DNA from: Tupaia tana | Taxonomy: Eukaryota; Chordata; Mammalia; Scandentia; Tupaiidae | Length of the DNA: 64,000 nucleotides | NCBI GenBank assembly: GCA_026018925.1 | Contig: JAKSZU010000211.1 | Coordinates: forward strand, 124,001-188,000 | Direction: 5' to 3' | Part shown: one piece after another, positions 45,301-58,203 of the stretch | Numbering within the stretch: position 1 is the first letter of the stretch | Layout of the letters: every line of letters begins with the position of its first letter | Position numbers and translations under genes: made by a program | The notes under the pieces: generated by a model | The model's input: the letters and a program-made list of their open reading frames with translations, nothing else | Databases searched by the model: none | What the model was told of the DNA's origin: nothing

Positions 45301-46878
45301 GGCGTATTAACAAAACAGAAGATGGAGCTGAGAGCCAGATAGAAATTCTACCTTTCAGAAAATCGTAAAATGGAAAAATTACCAAAAAAAAAATGAGGAG
45401 AATGGAGCAGAGAGAGACAGAGACCTCAGAGACAGAGAGACAGAGATAGAAGGCCAGAGGGGCTCCCTACCACACTAGCTTTGCTTGCTGGAGGCTGAAT
45501 TATGAGTAGAAAATCTTCATTTCTCCTGAGCCCTGAAATATCTAGTCCCAGTATCCATGTGGAATCTTCTCAGAGAATGGCTCAACTCTCCTGCCTGGAA
45601 GAAAGGAGCAGAAGGGCTTATTAACAAAACAAAAGATGGACCTGAGAGCCAGAGAGAAATTCTACCTTTAAAAATTCATAAAAAGGAAAAATTACCAAAA
45701 AAAAAAAATGAGGAGACAGGAGCAGAGAGAGACAGAGACCTCAGAGACACAGAGACAGAGACAGAAGGCCAGAGGGGCTCCCTACCACACTAGCTTTGCT
45801 TGCTGGAGTCTGAATTATGAGTAGAAAATCTTCATTTCTCCAGAGCCCTGAAATATCTAGTTGCCAGTATCCATGTGGAATCTTCTCAGAGAATGGCTCA
45901 ACTCTCCTGCCTGGGAGAAAGGAGCAGAAGGGCTTATTAACAAAACAAAAGATGGAGCTGAGAGGCAGAGAGAAATTCTACCTTTAAAAAAACCGTAAAA
46001 AGGAAAAATTACCAAAAGGAAAAATGAGGAGACACGAGCAGAGAGAGACAGAGACCTCAGAGACACAGAGACAGAGATAGAAGGTCCAAGGGGCCCCTAC
46101 CACACTAGCTTTGCTTGCTGGAGGCTGAAGTATGAGTAGAAAATCTTCATTTCTCCTGAGCCCTGAAATATCTAGTTCCCAGTATCCATGTGGAATCTTC
46201 TCAGAGAATGGCTCAACTCTCCTGCCTGGGAGAAAGGAGCAGAAGGGCTTATTAACAAAACAAAAGATGGAGGTGAGAGCCAGAGAGAAATTCTACCTTT
46301 AAAAAAAATCGTAGAAATGAAATATTACCAAAAAAAAAATGAGGAGACAGGAGCAGAGAGATACAGAGACCTCAGAGACACAGAGACAGAGACAGAAGGC
46401 CAGAGGGGCTCCCTACCACACTAGCTTTGCTTGCTGGAGGCTGAATTATGAGTAGAAAATCTTCATTTCTCCTGAGCCCTGAAATATCTAGTTCCCAGTA
46501 TCCATGTGGAATCTTCTCAGAGAATGGCTCCACTCTCCTGCCTGGGAGAAAGGAGCAGAAGGGCTTATTAACAAAACAGAAGATGGAGCTGAGAGCCAGA
46601 TAGAAATTCTACCTTTCAAAAAATCGTAAAATAAAAAAATTACCAAAAAAAAAAAATGAGGAGACAAGAGCAGAGAGAGACAGAGACCTCAGAGACACAG
46701 AGACAGAGATCGAAGGCCAGAGGGGCTCCCTACCACACTAGCTTTGCTTGCTGGAGGCTGAATTATGAGTAGAAAATCTTCATTTCTCCTGAGACCTGAA
46801 ATAACTAGTTCCCAGTATCCATGTGGAATCTTCTCAGAGAATGGCTCAACTCTCCTGCCTGGCAGAAAGGAGCAGAAG

Positions 46879-47819
46879 GGCTTATTAACAAAACAAAAGA
46901 TGGAGCTGAGAGCCAGAGAGAAATTCTACCTTTAAAAAAATCGTAAAAAGGATCAATTACCAAAAATTAAAATGAGGAGACAGGAGCAGAGAGAGACAGA
47001 GACCTCAGAGACACAGAGACAGAGATAGAAGGCCAGAGGGGCTCTCTATCACACTAGGTTTGCTTGCTGGAGGCTGAATTCTGAGTAGAAAATCTACATT
47101 TCTCCTGAGCCCTGAAATATCTAGTTCCCAGTATCCATGTGGAATCTTCTCAGAGAATGGCTCAACTCTCCTGCATGGGAGAAAGGAGCAGAAGGGCTTA
47201 TTAACAAAACAAAAGATGGAGCTGAGAGCCAGAGAAAAATTGTACCTTTAAAAAATCGTAAAATGGAAAAATTACCAAAAAAAATGAGGAGACAGGAGCA
47301 GAGAGAGACAGAGACCTCAGAGACAGAGAGACAGAGATAGAAGGACAGAGGGGCTCCCTACCACACTAGCTTTGCTTGCTGGAGGCTGAATTATGAGTAG
47401 AAAGTCTTCCTTTCTCCTGAGCTCTAAAATATCTAGTTCCCAGTATCCATGTGGAATCTTCTCAGAGAATGGCTCAACTCTCCTGCCTGGGAGAAAGGAG
47501 CAGAAGGTCTTATTAACAAAACAAAAGATGGAGCTGAGAGCCAGAGAGAAATTCTACCTTTAAAAAAATCGTATAAAGGAAATATTACCAAAAAAAATGA
47601 GGAGACAGGAGCAGAGAGAGACAGAGACCTCAGAGACACAGGGACAGAGATAGAAGGCCAGAGGGGCTCCCTACCACACCAGCTTTGCTTGCTGGATGCT
47701 GAATTATGAGCAGAAAATCTTCATTTCTCCTGAGCCCTGAAATATCTAGTTCCCAGTATCCATGTGGAACCTTCTCAGAGAATGGCTCAACTCACCTGCC
47801 TTGGAGAAAAGAGCAGAAG
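46879..47819 (+). repeat. GGATCAATT cassette, complete
   Basis: All three members, with GGTCTTATTAACAAAAC in member 3 in place of GGGTTATTAAGAAAAC, and the GGATGCTGAA / ATGAGCAG end preserved. Confidence 0.8.
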
Positions 47820-48761
47820 GGCTTATTAACAAAACAGAAGATGGAGCTGAGAGCCAGATAGAAATTCTACCTTTCAAAAAATCGTAAAATGGAAAAATTA
47901 CCAAAAAAATATGAGGAGAAAGGAGCAGAGAGAGACAGAGACCTCAGAGACACAGAGACAGAGATAGAAGGCCAGAGGGGCTCCCTCCCACACTAGCTTT
48001 GCTTGCTGGAGGCTGAATTATGAGTTGAAAATCTTCATTTCTCCTGAGCCCTGAAATATCTAGTTCCCAGTATCCATGTGGAATCTTCTCAGAGAATGGC
48101 TCAACTCTCCTGCCTGGCACAAAGGAGCAGAAGGGCTTATTAACAAAACAAAAGATGGACCTGAGAGCCAGAGAGAAATTCTACCTTTAAAAATTTATAA
48201 AAAGGAAAAATTACCAAAAAAAAAAATGAGGAGACAGGAGCAGAGAGAGACAGAGACCTCAGAGACACAGAGACAGAGATAGAAGGCAAGAGGGGCTCCC
48301 TACCACACTAGCTTTGCTTGCTGGAGGCTGAATTATGAGTAGAAAATCTTCATTTCTCCTGAGCCCTGAAATATCTAGTTCCCAGTATACATGTGGAATC
48401 TTCTCAGAGAATGGCTCAAGTCTCTTGCCTGGGAGAAAGGAGCAAAAGGGCTTATTAACAAAACAAAAGATGAAGCTGAGAGCCAGAGAGAAATTCTACC
48501 TTTAAAAAAATCATAAAAAGGAAAAATTACCAAAAAAAAATGAGGAGACAGGAGCAGAGAGAGACAGAGACCTCAGGGACACAGAGACAGGGATAGAAGG
48601 CCAGAGGGGCTCCCTACCACACTAGCTTTGCTTGCTGGAGGCTGAATTATGAGTAGAAAATCTTCATTTCTCCTGAGCCCTGAAATATCTAGTTCCCAGT
48701 ATCCATGTGGAATCTTCTCAGAGAATGGCTCAACTCTCCTGCCTGGGAGAAAGAGCAGAAG

Positions 48762-49392
48762 GGCTTATTAACAAAACAAAAGATGGAGCTGAGATCTAGA
48801 GAGAAATTCTACCTTTAAAAAAATCGTACAAAGGAAAAATTTCCAAAAAAAAATGAGGAGACAGGAGCAGAGTGAGACAGAGACTTCAGAGACACAGAGA
48901 CAGAGATAGAAGGCCAGAGGGGCTCCCTACCACTCTAGCTTTGCTTGCTGGAGGCTGAATTATGAGTAGAAAATCTTCATTTCTCCTGAGCCCTGAAATA
49001 TCTAGTTCCCAGTATCCATGTGTAAACTTCTCAGAGAATGGCTCAACTCTCCTGCCTGGGAGAATGGATCAGAAGGGCTTATTAACAAAACAAAAGATGG
49101 AGCTGAGAGCCAGAGAGAAATTCTACCTTTAAAAAAATCGTAAAAAGGAAAAATTACCAAAAAAATAAAATAAGGAGACAGGAGCAGAGAGAGACAGAGA
49201 CCTCAGAGACACAGAGACAGAGATAGAAGGCCAGAGTGGCTCCCTACCACACTAGCTTTGCTTGCTGGAGACTGAATTATGAGCAGAAAATCTTCATTTC
49301 TCCTGAGCCCTGAAATATCTAGTTCCCAGTATCCATGTGGAATCTTCTCAGAGAATGGCTCAACTCTCCTGCCTGGGAGAAAGGACCAGAAG
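48762..49392 (+). repeat. CGTACAAAGG monomer pair
   Basis: Third copy, inside the 17-monomer unit. The junction reads GTGTAAAC where the others read GTGTAATC. Confidence 0.75.
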
Positions 49393-50023
49393 GGCTTATT
49401 AACAAAACAAAAGATGGAGCTGAGAGCCAGAGAGAAATTCTACCTTTAAAAAAATCGTAGAAAGGAAAAATTACCAAAAAAAAAAATGAGGAGACAGGAG
49501 CAGAGAGATACAGAGACCTCAGAGACACAGAGACAGAGACAGAAGGCCAGAGGGGCTCCCTACCACACTAGCTTTGCTTGCTGGAGGCTGAATTATGAGT
49601 AGAAAATCTTCATTTCTCCTGAGCCCTGAAATATCTAGTTCCCAGTATCCATGTGGAATCTTCTCAGAGAATGGCTCAACTCACCTGCCTGGGAGAAAGG
49701 AGCAGAAGGGCGTATTAACAAAACAGAAGATGGAGCTGAGAGCCAGATAGAAATTCTACCTTTCAGAAAATCGTAAAATGGAAAAATTACCAAAAAAAAA
49801 ATGAGGAGAAAGGAGCAGAGAGAGACAGAGACCTCAGAGACACAGAGACAGAGATAGAAGGCCAGAGGGGCTCCCTCCCACACTAGCTTTGCTTGCTGGA
49901 GGCTGAATTATGAGTAGAAAATCTTCATTTCTCCTGAGCCCTGAAATATCTAGTTCCCAGTATCCATGTGGAATCTTCTCAGAGAATGGCTCAACTCTCC
50001 TGCCTGGGAGAAAGGAGCAGAAG

Positions 50024-50652
50024 GGCTTATTAAGAAAACAAATGATGGAGCTGAGAGCCAGAGAGAAATTCTACCTTTAAAAAAATCGTAAAAAGGATCA
50101 ATTACCAAAAATTAAAATGAGGAGACAGGAGCAGAGAGAGACAGAGACCTCAGAGACACAGAGACAGAGATAGAAGGCCAGAGGGGCTCTCTATCACACT
50201 AGGTTTGCTTGCTGGAGGCTGAATTCTGAGTAGAAAATCTTCATTTCTCCTGAGCCCTGAAATATCTAGTTCCCAGTATCCATGTGGAATCTTCTCAGAG
50301 AATGGCTCAACTCTCCTGCATGGGAGAAAGGAGCAGAAGGGCTTATTAACAAAACAAAAGATGGAGCTGAGAGCCAGAAAAAAATTGTACCTTTAAAAAA
50401 TTGTAAAATTGAAAAATTACCAAAAAAAAATGAGGAGACAGGAGCAGAGAGAGACAGAGACCTCAGAGACACAGAGACAGAGATAGAAGGCCAGAGGGGC
50501 TCCCTACCACACTAGCTTTGCTTGCTGGAGGCTGAATTATGAGTAGAAAATCTTCATTTCTCCTGAGCCCTGAAATATCTAGTTCGCAGTATCCATGTGG
50601 AATCTTCTCAGAGAATGGCTCAACTCACCTGCCTGGGAGAAAGGAGCAGAAG
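50024..50652 (+). repeat. GGATCAATT cassette, two members only (copy of 44,672)
   Basis: Duplicate of the truncated cassette at 44,672, 5,352 bp downstream, with the same TTGT and the same ordinary end. The truncation therefore predates the large duplication. Confidence 0.8.
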
Positions 50653-51916
50653 GGCGTATTAACAAAACAGAAGATGGAGCTGAGAGCCAGATAGAAATTC
50701 TACCTTTCAGAAAATCGTAAAATGGAAAAATTACCAAAAAAAAAATGAGGAGAATGGAGCAGAGAGAGACAGAGACCTCAGAGACAGAGAGACAGAGATA
50801 GAAGGCCAGAGGGGCTCCCTACCACACTAGCTTTGCTTGCTGGAGGCTGAATTATGAGTAGAAAATCTTCATTTCTCCTGAGCCCTGAAATATCTAGTTC
50901 CCAGTATCCATGTGGAATCTTCTCAGAGAATGGCTCAACTCTCCTGCCTGGAAGAAAGGAGCAGAAGGGCTTATTAACAAAACAAAAGATGGACCTGAGA
51001 GCCAGAGAGAAATTCTACCTTTAAAAATTCATAAAAAGGAAAAATTACCAAAAAAAAAAAATGAGGAGACAGGAGCAGAGAGAGACAGAGACCTCAGAGA
51101 CACAGAGACAGAGACAGAAGGCCAGAGGGGCTCCCTACCACACTAGCTTTGCTTGCTGGAGTCTGAATTATGAGTAGAAAATCTTCATTTCTCCAGAGCC
51201 CTGAAATATCTAGTTGCCAGTATCCATGTGGAATCTTCTCAGAGAATGGCTCAACTCTCCTGCCTGGGAGAAAGGAGCAGAAGGGCTTATTAACAAAACA
51301 AAAGATGGAGCTGAGAGGCAGAGAGAAATTCTACCTTTAAAAAAATCGTAAAAAGGAAAAATTACCAAAAGGAAAAATGAGGAGACACGAGCAGAGAGAG
51401 ACAGAGACCTCAGAGACACAGAGACAGAGACAGAAGGCCAGAGGGGCTCCCTACCACACTAGCTTTGCTTGCTGGAGGCTGAATTATGAGTAGAAAATCT
51501 TCATTTCTCCTGAGCCCTGAAATATCTAGTTCCCAGTATCCATGTGGAATCTTCTCAGAGAATGGCTCCACTCTCCTGCCTGGGAGAAAGGAGCAGAAGG
51601 GCTTATTAACAAAACAGAAGATGGAGCTGAGAGCCAGATAGAAATTCTACCTTTCAAAAAATCGTAAAATAAAAAAATTACCAAAAAAAAAAAATGAGGA
51701 GACAAGAGCAGAGAGAGACAGAGACCTCAGAGACACAGAGACAGAGATCGAAGGCCAGAGGGGCTCCCTACCACACTAGCTTTGCTTGCTGGAGGCTGAA
51801 TTATGAGTAGAAAATCTTCATTTCTCCTGAGACCTGAAATATCTAGTTCCCAGTATCCATGTGGAATCTTCTCAGAGAATGGCTCAACTCTCCTGCCTGG
51901 CAGAAAGGAGCAGAAG

Positions 51917-52856
51917 GGCTTATTAACAAAACAAAAGATGGAGCTGAGAGCCAGAGAGAAATTCTACCTTTAAAAAAATCGTAAAAACGATCAATTACCA
52001 AAAATTAAAATGAGGAGACAGGAGCAGAGAGAGACAGAGACCTCAGAGACACAGAGACAGAGATAGAAGGCCAGAGGGGCTCTCTATCACACTAGGTTTG
52101 CTTGCTGGAGGCTGAATTCTGAGTAGAAAATCTACATTTCTCCTGAGCCCTGAAATATCTAGTTCCCAGTATCCATGTGGAATCTTCTCAGAGAATGGCT
52201 CAACTCTCCTGCATGGGAGAAAGGAGCAGAAGGGCTTATTAACAAAACAAAAGATGGAGCTGAGAGCCAGAGAAAAATTGTACCTTTAAAAAATCGTAAA
52301 ATGGAAAAATTACCAAAAAAAATGAGGAGACAGGAGCAGAGAGAGACAGAGACCTCAGAGACAGAGAGACAGTGATAGAAGGCCAGAGGGGCTCCCTACC
52401 ACACTAGCTTTGCTTGCTGGAGGCTGAATTATGAGTAGAAAGTCTTCCTTTCTCCTGAGCTCTAAAATATCTAGTTCCCAGTATCCATGTGGAATCTTCT
52501 CAGAGAATGGCTCAACTCTCCTGCCTGGGAGAAAGGAGCAGAAGGTCTTATTAACAAAACAAAAGATGGAGCTGAGAGCCAGAGAGAAATTCTACCTTTA
52601 AAAAAATCGTATAAAGGAAATATTACCAAAAAAAATGAGGAGACAGGAGCAGAGAGAGACAGAGACCTCAGAGACACAGGGACAGAGATAGAAGGCCAGA
52701 GGGGCTCCCTACCACACCAGCTTTGCTTGCTGGATGCTGAATATGAGCAGAAAATCTTCATTTCTCCTGAGCCCTGAAATATCTAGTTCCCAGTATCCAT
52801 GTGGAACCTTCTCAGAGAATGGCTCAACTCACCTGCCTTGGAGAAAAGAGCAGAAG
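51917..52856 (+). repeat. GGATCAATT cassette, complete (copy of 46,879)
   Basis: Duplicate of the 46,879 cassette, 5,038 bp downstream. It differs by AACGATC for AAGGATC, CAGTGATAG near 52,371 and a one-base loss in GAATATGAGC near 52,742. Confidence 0.8.
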
Positions 52857-53796
52857 GGCTTATTAACAAAACAGAAGATGGAGCTGAGAGCCAGATAGAA
52901 ATTCTACCTTTCAAAAAATCGTAAAATGGAAAAATTACCAAAAAAATATGAGGAGAAAGGAGCAGAGAGAGACAGAGACCTCAGAGACACAGAGACAGAG
53001 ATAGAAGGCCAGAGGGGCTCCCTCCCACACTAGCTTTGCTTGCTGGAGGCTGAATTATGAGTTGAAAATCTTCATTTCTCCTGAGCCCTGAAATATCTAG
53101 TTCCCAGTATCCATGTGGAATCTTCTCAGAGAATGGCTCAACTCTCCTGCCTGGCACAAAGGAGCAGAAGGGCTTATTAACAAAACAAAAGATGGACCTG
53201 AGAGCCAGAGAGAAATTCTACCTTTAAAAATTTATAAAAAGGAAAAATTACCAAAAAAAAAATGAGGAGACAGGAGCAGAGAGAGACAGAGACCTCAGAG
53301 ACACAGAGACAGAGATAGAAGGCAAGAGGGGCTCCCTACCACACTAGCTTTGCTTGCTGGAGGCTGAATTATGAGTAGAAAATCTTCATTTCTCCAGAGC
53401 CCTGAAATATCTAGTTCCCAGTATACATGTGGAATCTTCTCAGAGAATGGCTCAAGTCTCTTGCCTGGGAGAAAGGAGCAAAAGGGCTTATTAACAAAAC
53501 AAAAGATGAAGCTGAGAGCCAGAGAGAAATTCTACCTTTAAAAAAATCATAAAAAGGAAAAATTACCAAAAAAAATGAGGAGACAGGAGCAGAGAGATAC
53601 AGAGACCTCAGGGACACAGAGACAGGGATAGAAGGCCAGAGGGGCTCCCTACCACACTAGCTTTGCTTGCTGGAGGCTGAATTATGAGTAGAAAATCTTC
53701 ATTTCTCCTGAGCCCTGAAATATCTTGTTCCCAGTATCCATGTGGAATCTTCTCAGAGAATGGCTCAACTCTCCTGCCTGGGAGAAAGAGCAGAAG

Positions 53797-54427
53797 GGCT
53801 TATTAACAAAACAAAAGATGGAGCTGAGATCTAGAGAGAAATTCTACCTTTAAAAAAATCGTACAAAGGAAAAATTTCCAAAAAAAAATGAGGAGACAGG
53901 AGCAGAGTGAGACAGAGACTTCAGAGACACAGAGACAGAGATAGAAGGCCAGAGGGGCTCCCTACCACTCTAGCTTTGCTTGCTGGAGGCTGAATTATGA
54001 GTAGAAAATCTTCATTTCTCCTGAGCCCTGAAATATCTAGTTCCCAGTATCCATGTGTAATCTTCTCAGAGAATGGCTCAACTCTCCTGCCTGGGAGAAT
54101 GGATCAGAAGGGCTTATTAACAAAACAAAAGATGGAGCTGAGAGCCAGAGAGAAATTCTACCTTTAAAAAAATCGTAAAAAGGAAAAATTACCAAAAAAA
54201 TAAAATAAGGAGACAGGAGCAGAGAGAGACAGAGACCTCAGAGACACAGAGACAGAGATAGAAGGCCAGAGTGGCTCCCTACCACACTAGCTTTGCTTGC
54301 TGGAGACTGAATTATGAGCAGAAAATCTTCATTTCTCCTGAGCCCTGAAATATCTAGTTCCCAGTATCCATGTGGAATCTTCTCAGAGAATGGCTCAACT
54401 CTCCTGCCTGGGAGAAAGGACCAGAAG
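53797..54427 (+). repeat. CGTACAAAGG monomer pair
   Basis: Fourth copy, the duplicate of 48,762 in the 16-monomer unit (offset 5,035). Confidence 0.75.
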
Positions 54428-55058
54428 GGCTTATTAACAAAACAAAAGATGGAGCTGAGAGCCAGAGAGAAATTCTACCTTTAAAAAAATCGTAGAAAGG
54501 AAAAATTACCAAAAAAAAAAATGAGGAGACAGGAGCAGAGAGATACAGAGACCTCAGAGACACAGAGACAGAGACAGAAGGCCAGAGGGGCTCCCTACCA
54601 CACTAGCTTTGCTTGCTGGAGGCTGAATTATGAGTAGAAAATCTTCATTTCTCCTGAGCCCTGAAATATCTAGTTCCCAGTATCCATGTGGAATCTTCTC
54701 AGAGAATGGCTCAACTCACCTGCCTGGGAGAAAGGAGCAGAAGGGCGTATTAACAAAACAGAAGATGGAGCTGAGAGCCAGAGAGAAATTCTACCTTTCA
54801 GAAAATCGTAAAATGGAAAAATTACCAAAAAAAAAATGAGGAGAAAGGAGCAGAGAGAGACAGAGACCTCAGAGACACAGAGACAGAGATAGAAGGCCAG
54901 AGGGGCTCCCTCCCACACTAGCTTTGCTTGCTGGAGGCTGAATTATGAGTAGAAAATCTTCATTTCTCCTGAGCCCTGAAATATCTAGTTCCCAGTATCC
55001 ATGTGGAATCTTCTCAGAGAATGGCTCAACTCTCCTGCCTGGCAGAAAGGAGCAGAAG

Positions 55059-58000
55059 GGCTTATTAACAAAACAAAAGATGGAGCTGAGAGCCAGAGAG
55101 AAATTCTACCTTTAAAAAAATCGTAAAAAGGATAAATTACCAAAAAAAATGAGGAGACAGGAGCAGAGAGAGACAGAGACCTCAGAAACACAGAGACAGA
55201 GAAAGAACGCCAGAGGGGCTCCCTACCACACTAGCTTTGCCTGCTGGATGCTGAATTATGAGTAGAAAATCTTCCTTTCTCCTGAGCCCTGAAATATCTA
55301 GTTCCCAGTATCCATGTGGAAACTTCTCAGAGAATGGCTCAACTCTCCTGCCTGGGAGGAAGGAGCAGAAGGGCTTATTAACAAAACAAAAGATGGAGCT
55401 GAGAGCCAGAGAGAAATTCTACTTTTAAAAAAATCATAAAAAGGAAAAATTACCAAAACAAAACAGAGGAGACAGGAGCAGAGAGAGACAGAGACCTCAG
55501 AGACACAGAGACAGAGATAGAAGGCCAGAGGGGCTCCCTACCACACTAGCTTTGCTTGCTGGAGGCTGAATTATGAGTAGAAAATCTTCATTTCTCCTGA
55601 GCCCTGTAATATCTAGTTCCCAGTATCCATGTGGAATCTTCTCAGAGAATGGCTCAACTCTCCTGCCTGGGAGAAAGGAGCAGAAGGGCTTATAAAGAAA
55701 ACAAAAGATGGAGCTGAGAGCCAGAGAGAAATTCTACCTTTAAAAAAATCGTAAAAAGGAAAAATTACCAAAAAAATATGAGGAGACTGGAGCAGAGAGA
55801 GACAGAGACCTCAGAGACACAGAGACAGAGATAGAAGGCCAGAGGGGCTCCCTACCACACTAGCTTTGCCTGCTGGAGGCTGAATTATGAGTAGAAAATC
55901 TTCATTTCTCCACAGCCCTGAAATATCAAGTTCCCAGTATCCATGTGGAATCTTCTCAGAGAATGGCTCAACTCTCCTGCCTGGGAGAAAGGAGCAGAAG
56001 GGCTTATTAACAAAACAAAAGATGGAGCTGAGAGCCAGAGAGAAATTCTACCTTTAAAAAAATCGTAAAAAGGAAAAATTAACAAAAAGAAAAATGAGGA
56101 GACAGGAGCAGAGAGAGACAGAGACCTCAGAGACACAGAGACAGAGATAGAAGGCCCGAGGGGCTCCCTACCACACTAGCTTTGCTTGCTGGAGGCTGAA
56201 TTATGAGTAGAAAATCTTCATTTCTCCTGAGCCCTGAAATATCTAGTTCCCAGTATCCATGTGGAATCGTCTCAGAGAATGGCTCAACTCTCTTGCCTGG
56301 GAGAAAGGAGCAGAAGGACTTATTAACAAAACAAAAGATGGAGCTGAGAGCCAGAGAGAAATTCTACCTTTAAAAAAATCGTAAAAATAAAAAATTACCA
56401 AAAAAAAAATGAGGAGACAGGAGCAGAGAGAGACAGAGACCTCAGAGACACAGAGACAGAGATAGAAGGCCCGAGGGGCTCCCTACTACACTAGCTTTGC
56501 TTCCTGGAGGCTGAATTATGAGTAGAAAATCTTCATTTCTCCTGAGCCCTGAAATATCTAGTTCCCAGTATCCATGTGGAATCTTCTCAGAGAATGGCTC
56601 AACTCACCTGCCTGGGAGAAAGGAGCAGAAGGGCGTATTAACAAAACAGAAGATGGAGCTGAGAGCCAGAGAGAAATTCTACCTTTAAGAAAATCGTAAA
56701 ATGGAAAAATTACCAAAAAAAAAATGAGGAGAAAGGAGCAGAGAGAGACAGAGACCTCAGAGACACAGAGACAGAGATAGAAGTCCAGAGGGGCTCCCTA
56801 CCACACTAGCTTTGCTTGCTGGAGGCTCAATTATGAGTAGAAAATCTTCATTTCTCCTGAGCCCTGAAATATCTAGTTCCCAGTATCCATGTGGAATCTT
56901 CTCAGAGAATGGCTCAACTCTCCTGCCTGGGAGAAAGGAGCAGAAGGGCTTATTAACAAAACAAAAGATGGAGCTGAGAGCCAGAGAGAAATTCTACCTT
57001 TAAAACAATCGTAAAATGGAAAAATTAGCAAAAATAAATGAGGAGGCAGGAGCAGGGAGAGACAGAGACCTCAGAGACACAGAGACAGAGATAGAAGTCC
57101 AGAGGGGCTCCCTACCACACTAGCTTTGCTTGCTGGAGGCTGAATTATGAGGAGAAAATCTTCATTTCTCCTGAGCCCTGACATATCTAGTTCCCAGTAT
57201 CCATGTGGAATCTTCTCAGAGAATGGCTCAACTCTCCTGCCTGGGAGAAAGGAGCAGAAGGGCTTATTAACAAAACAAAAGATGGAGCTGAGAGCCAGAG
57301 AGAAATTCTACCTTTAAAAAAATCGTAAAAATAAAAAATTACCAAAAAAAAATGAGGAGACAGGAGCAGAGAGAGACAGAGACCTGAGAGACACAGAGAC
57401 AGAGATAGAAGGCCCGAGGGGCTCACTACCACACTAGCTTTGCTTCCTGGAGGCTGAATTATGAGTAGAACATCTTCATTGCTCCTGAGCCCTGAAATAT
57501 CTAGTTCCCAGTATCCATGTGGAATCTTCTCAGAGAATGGCTCAACTCTCTTGCCTGGGAGAAAGGAGCAGAAGGGCTTATTAACAAAACAAAAGATGGA
57601 GCTGAGAGCCAGAGAGAAATTCTACCTTTAAAAAAATCGTAAAAAGGAAAAATTACCCAAAAAAATGAGGAGACAGGAGCAGAGAGAGACAGAGACCTCA
57701 GAGACACAGAGACAGAGAAAGAACGCCAGAAGGGCTCCCTACCACACTAGCTTTGCCTGCTGGAGGCTGAATTATGAGTAGAAAATCTTCCTTTCTCCTG
57801 AGCCCTGAAATATCTAGTTCCCAGTATCCATGTGGAAACTTCTCAGAGAATGGCTCAACTCTCCTGCCTGGGAGGAAGGAGCAGAAGGGCTTATTAACAA
57901 AACAAAAGATGGAGCTGAGAGCCAGAGAGAAATTCTACTTTTAAAAAAATCATAAAAAGGAAAAATTACCAAAAAAAAAACAGAGGAGACAGGAGCAGAG

Positions 58001-58203
58001 AGAGACAGAGACCTCAGAGACAAAGAGACAGAGATAGAAGGCCAGAGGGGCTCCCTACCACACTAGCTTTGCTTGCTGGAGGCTGAATTATGAGTAGAAA
58101 ATCTTCATTTCTCCTGAGCCCTGAAATATCTAGTTCCCAGTATCCATGTGGAATCTTCTCAGAGAATGGCTCAACTCTCCTGCCTGGGAGAAAGGAGCAG
58201 AAG
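55059..58203 (+). repeat. Domain B segment (10 monomers)
   Basis: Monomer starts: 55059, 55372, 55687, 56001, 56317, 56632, 56947, 57261, 57575, 57888. The monomers at 55372 and 57888 are copies of each other (GGGAGGAAGG, CTACTTTTAAAA and ACAGAGGAG), eight monomers apart. Those at 56317 and 57261 share AAAAATAAAAAATTACC and GCTTCCTGG. The run 55,687-57,260 corresponds to 60,094-61,671, 14 monomers later (offset about 4,410 bp; shared CTCCACAGCCC and AATTAGCAAAAATAAATG). Confidence 0.8.

Larger units (their letters stand above)
44672..50023 (+). repeat. Domain B 17-monomer unit, copy 1
   Basis: Monomer starts: 44672, 44988, 45301, 45615, 45931, 46246, 46562, 46879, 47195, 47507, 47820, 48134, 48449, 48762, 49076, 49393, 49709 (5,352 bp). 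Copy 2 follows directly. Members include two instances of the GGATCAATT cassette (44,672 two members; 46,879 three members), a GCGTATT / TTCATAAAA pair (45,301), a TTTATAAAA / AGCAAAAGG pair (48,134) and the CGTACAAAGG pair (48,762). The monomer at 46246, marked GAAGTATGAG before it and GGAGGTGAG inside, has no partner in copy 2. Confidence 0.9.
50024..55058 (+). repeat. Domain B 16-monomer unit, copy 2
   Basis: Monomer starts: 50024, 50340, 50653, 50968, 51284, 51600, 51917, 52233, 52545, 52857, 53171, 53485, 53797, 54111, 54428, 54744 (5,035 bp). The offset to copy 1 is 5,352-5,353 bp up to 51,599, then 5,035-5,038 bp, a step of one monomer at 46,246. Outside A-run lengths I noted only about a dozen differences over 5 kb, for example ATAACTAG/ATATCTAG (46,801 vs 51,839), AAGGATC/AACGATC (46,957 vs 51,987) and one-base deletions near 45,546 and 52,743. 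This is the most recent large duplication in the window. Confidence 0.9.
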
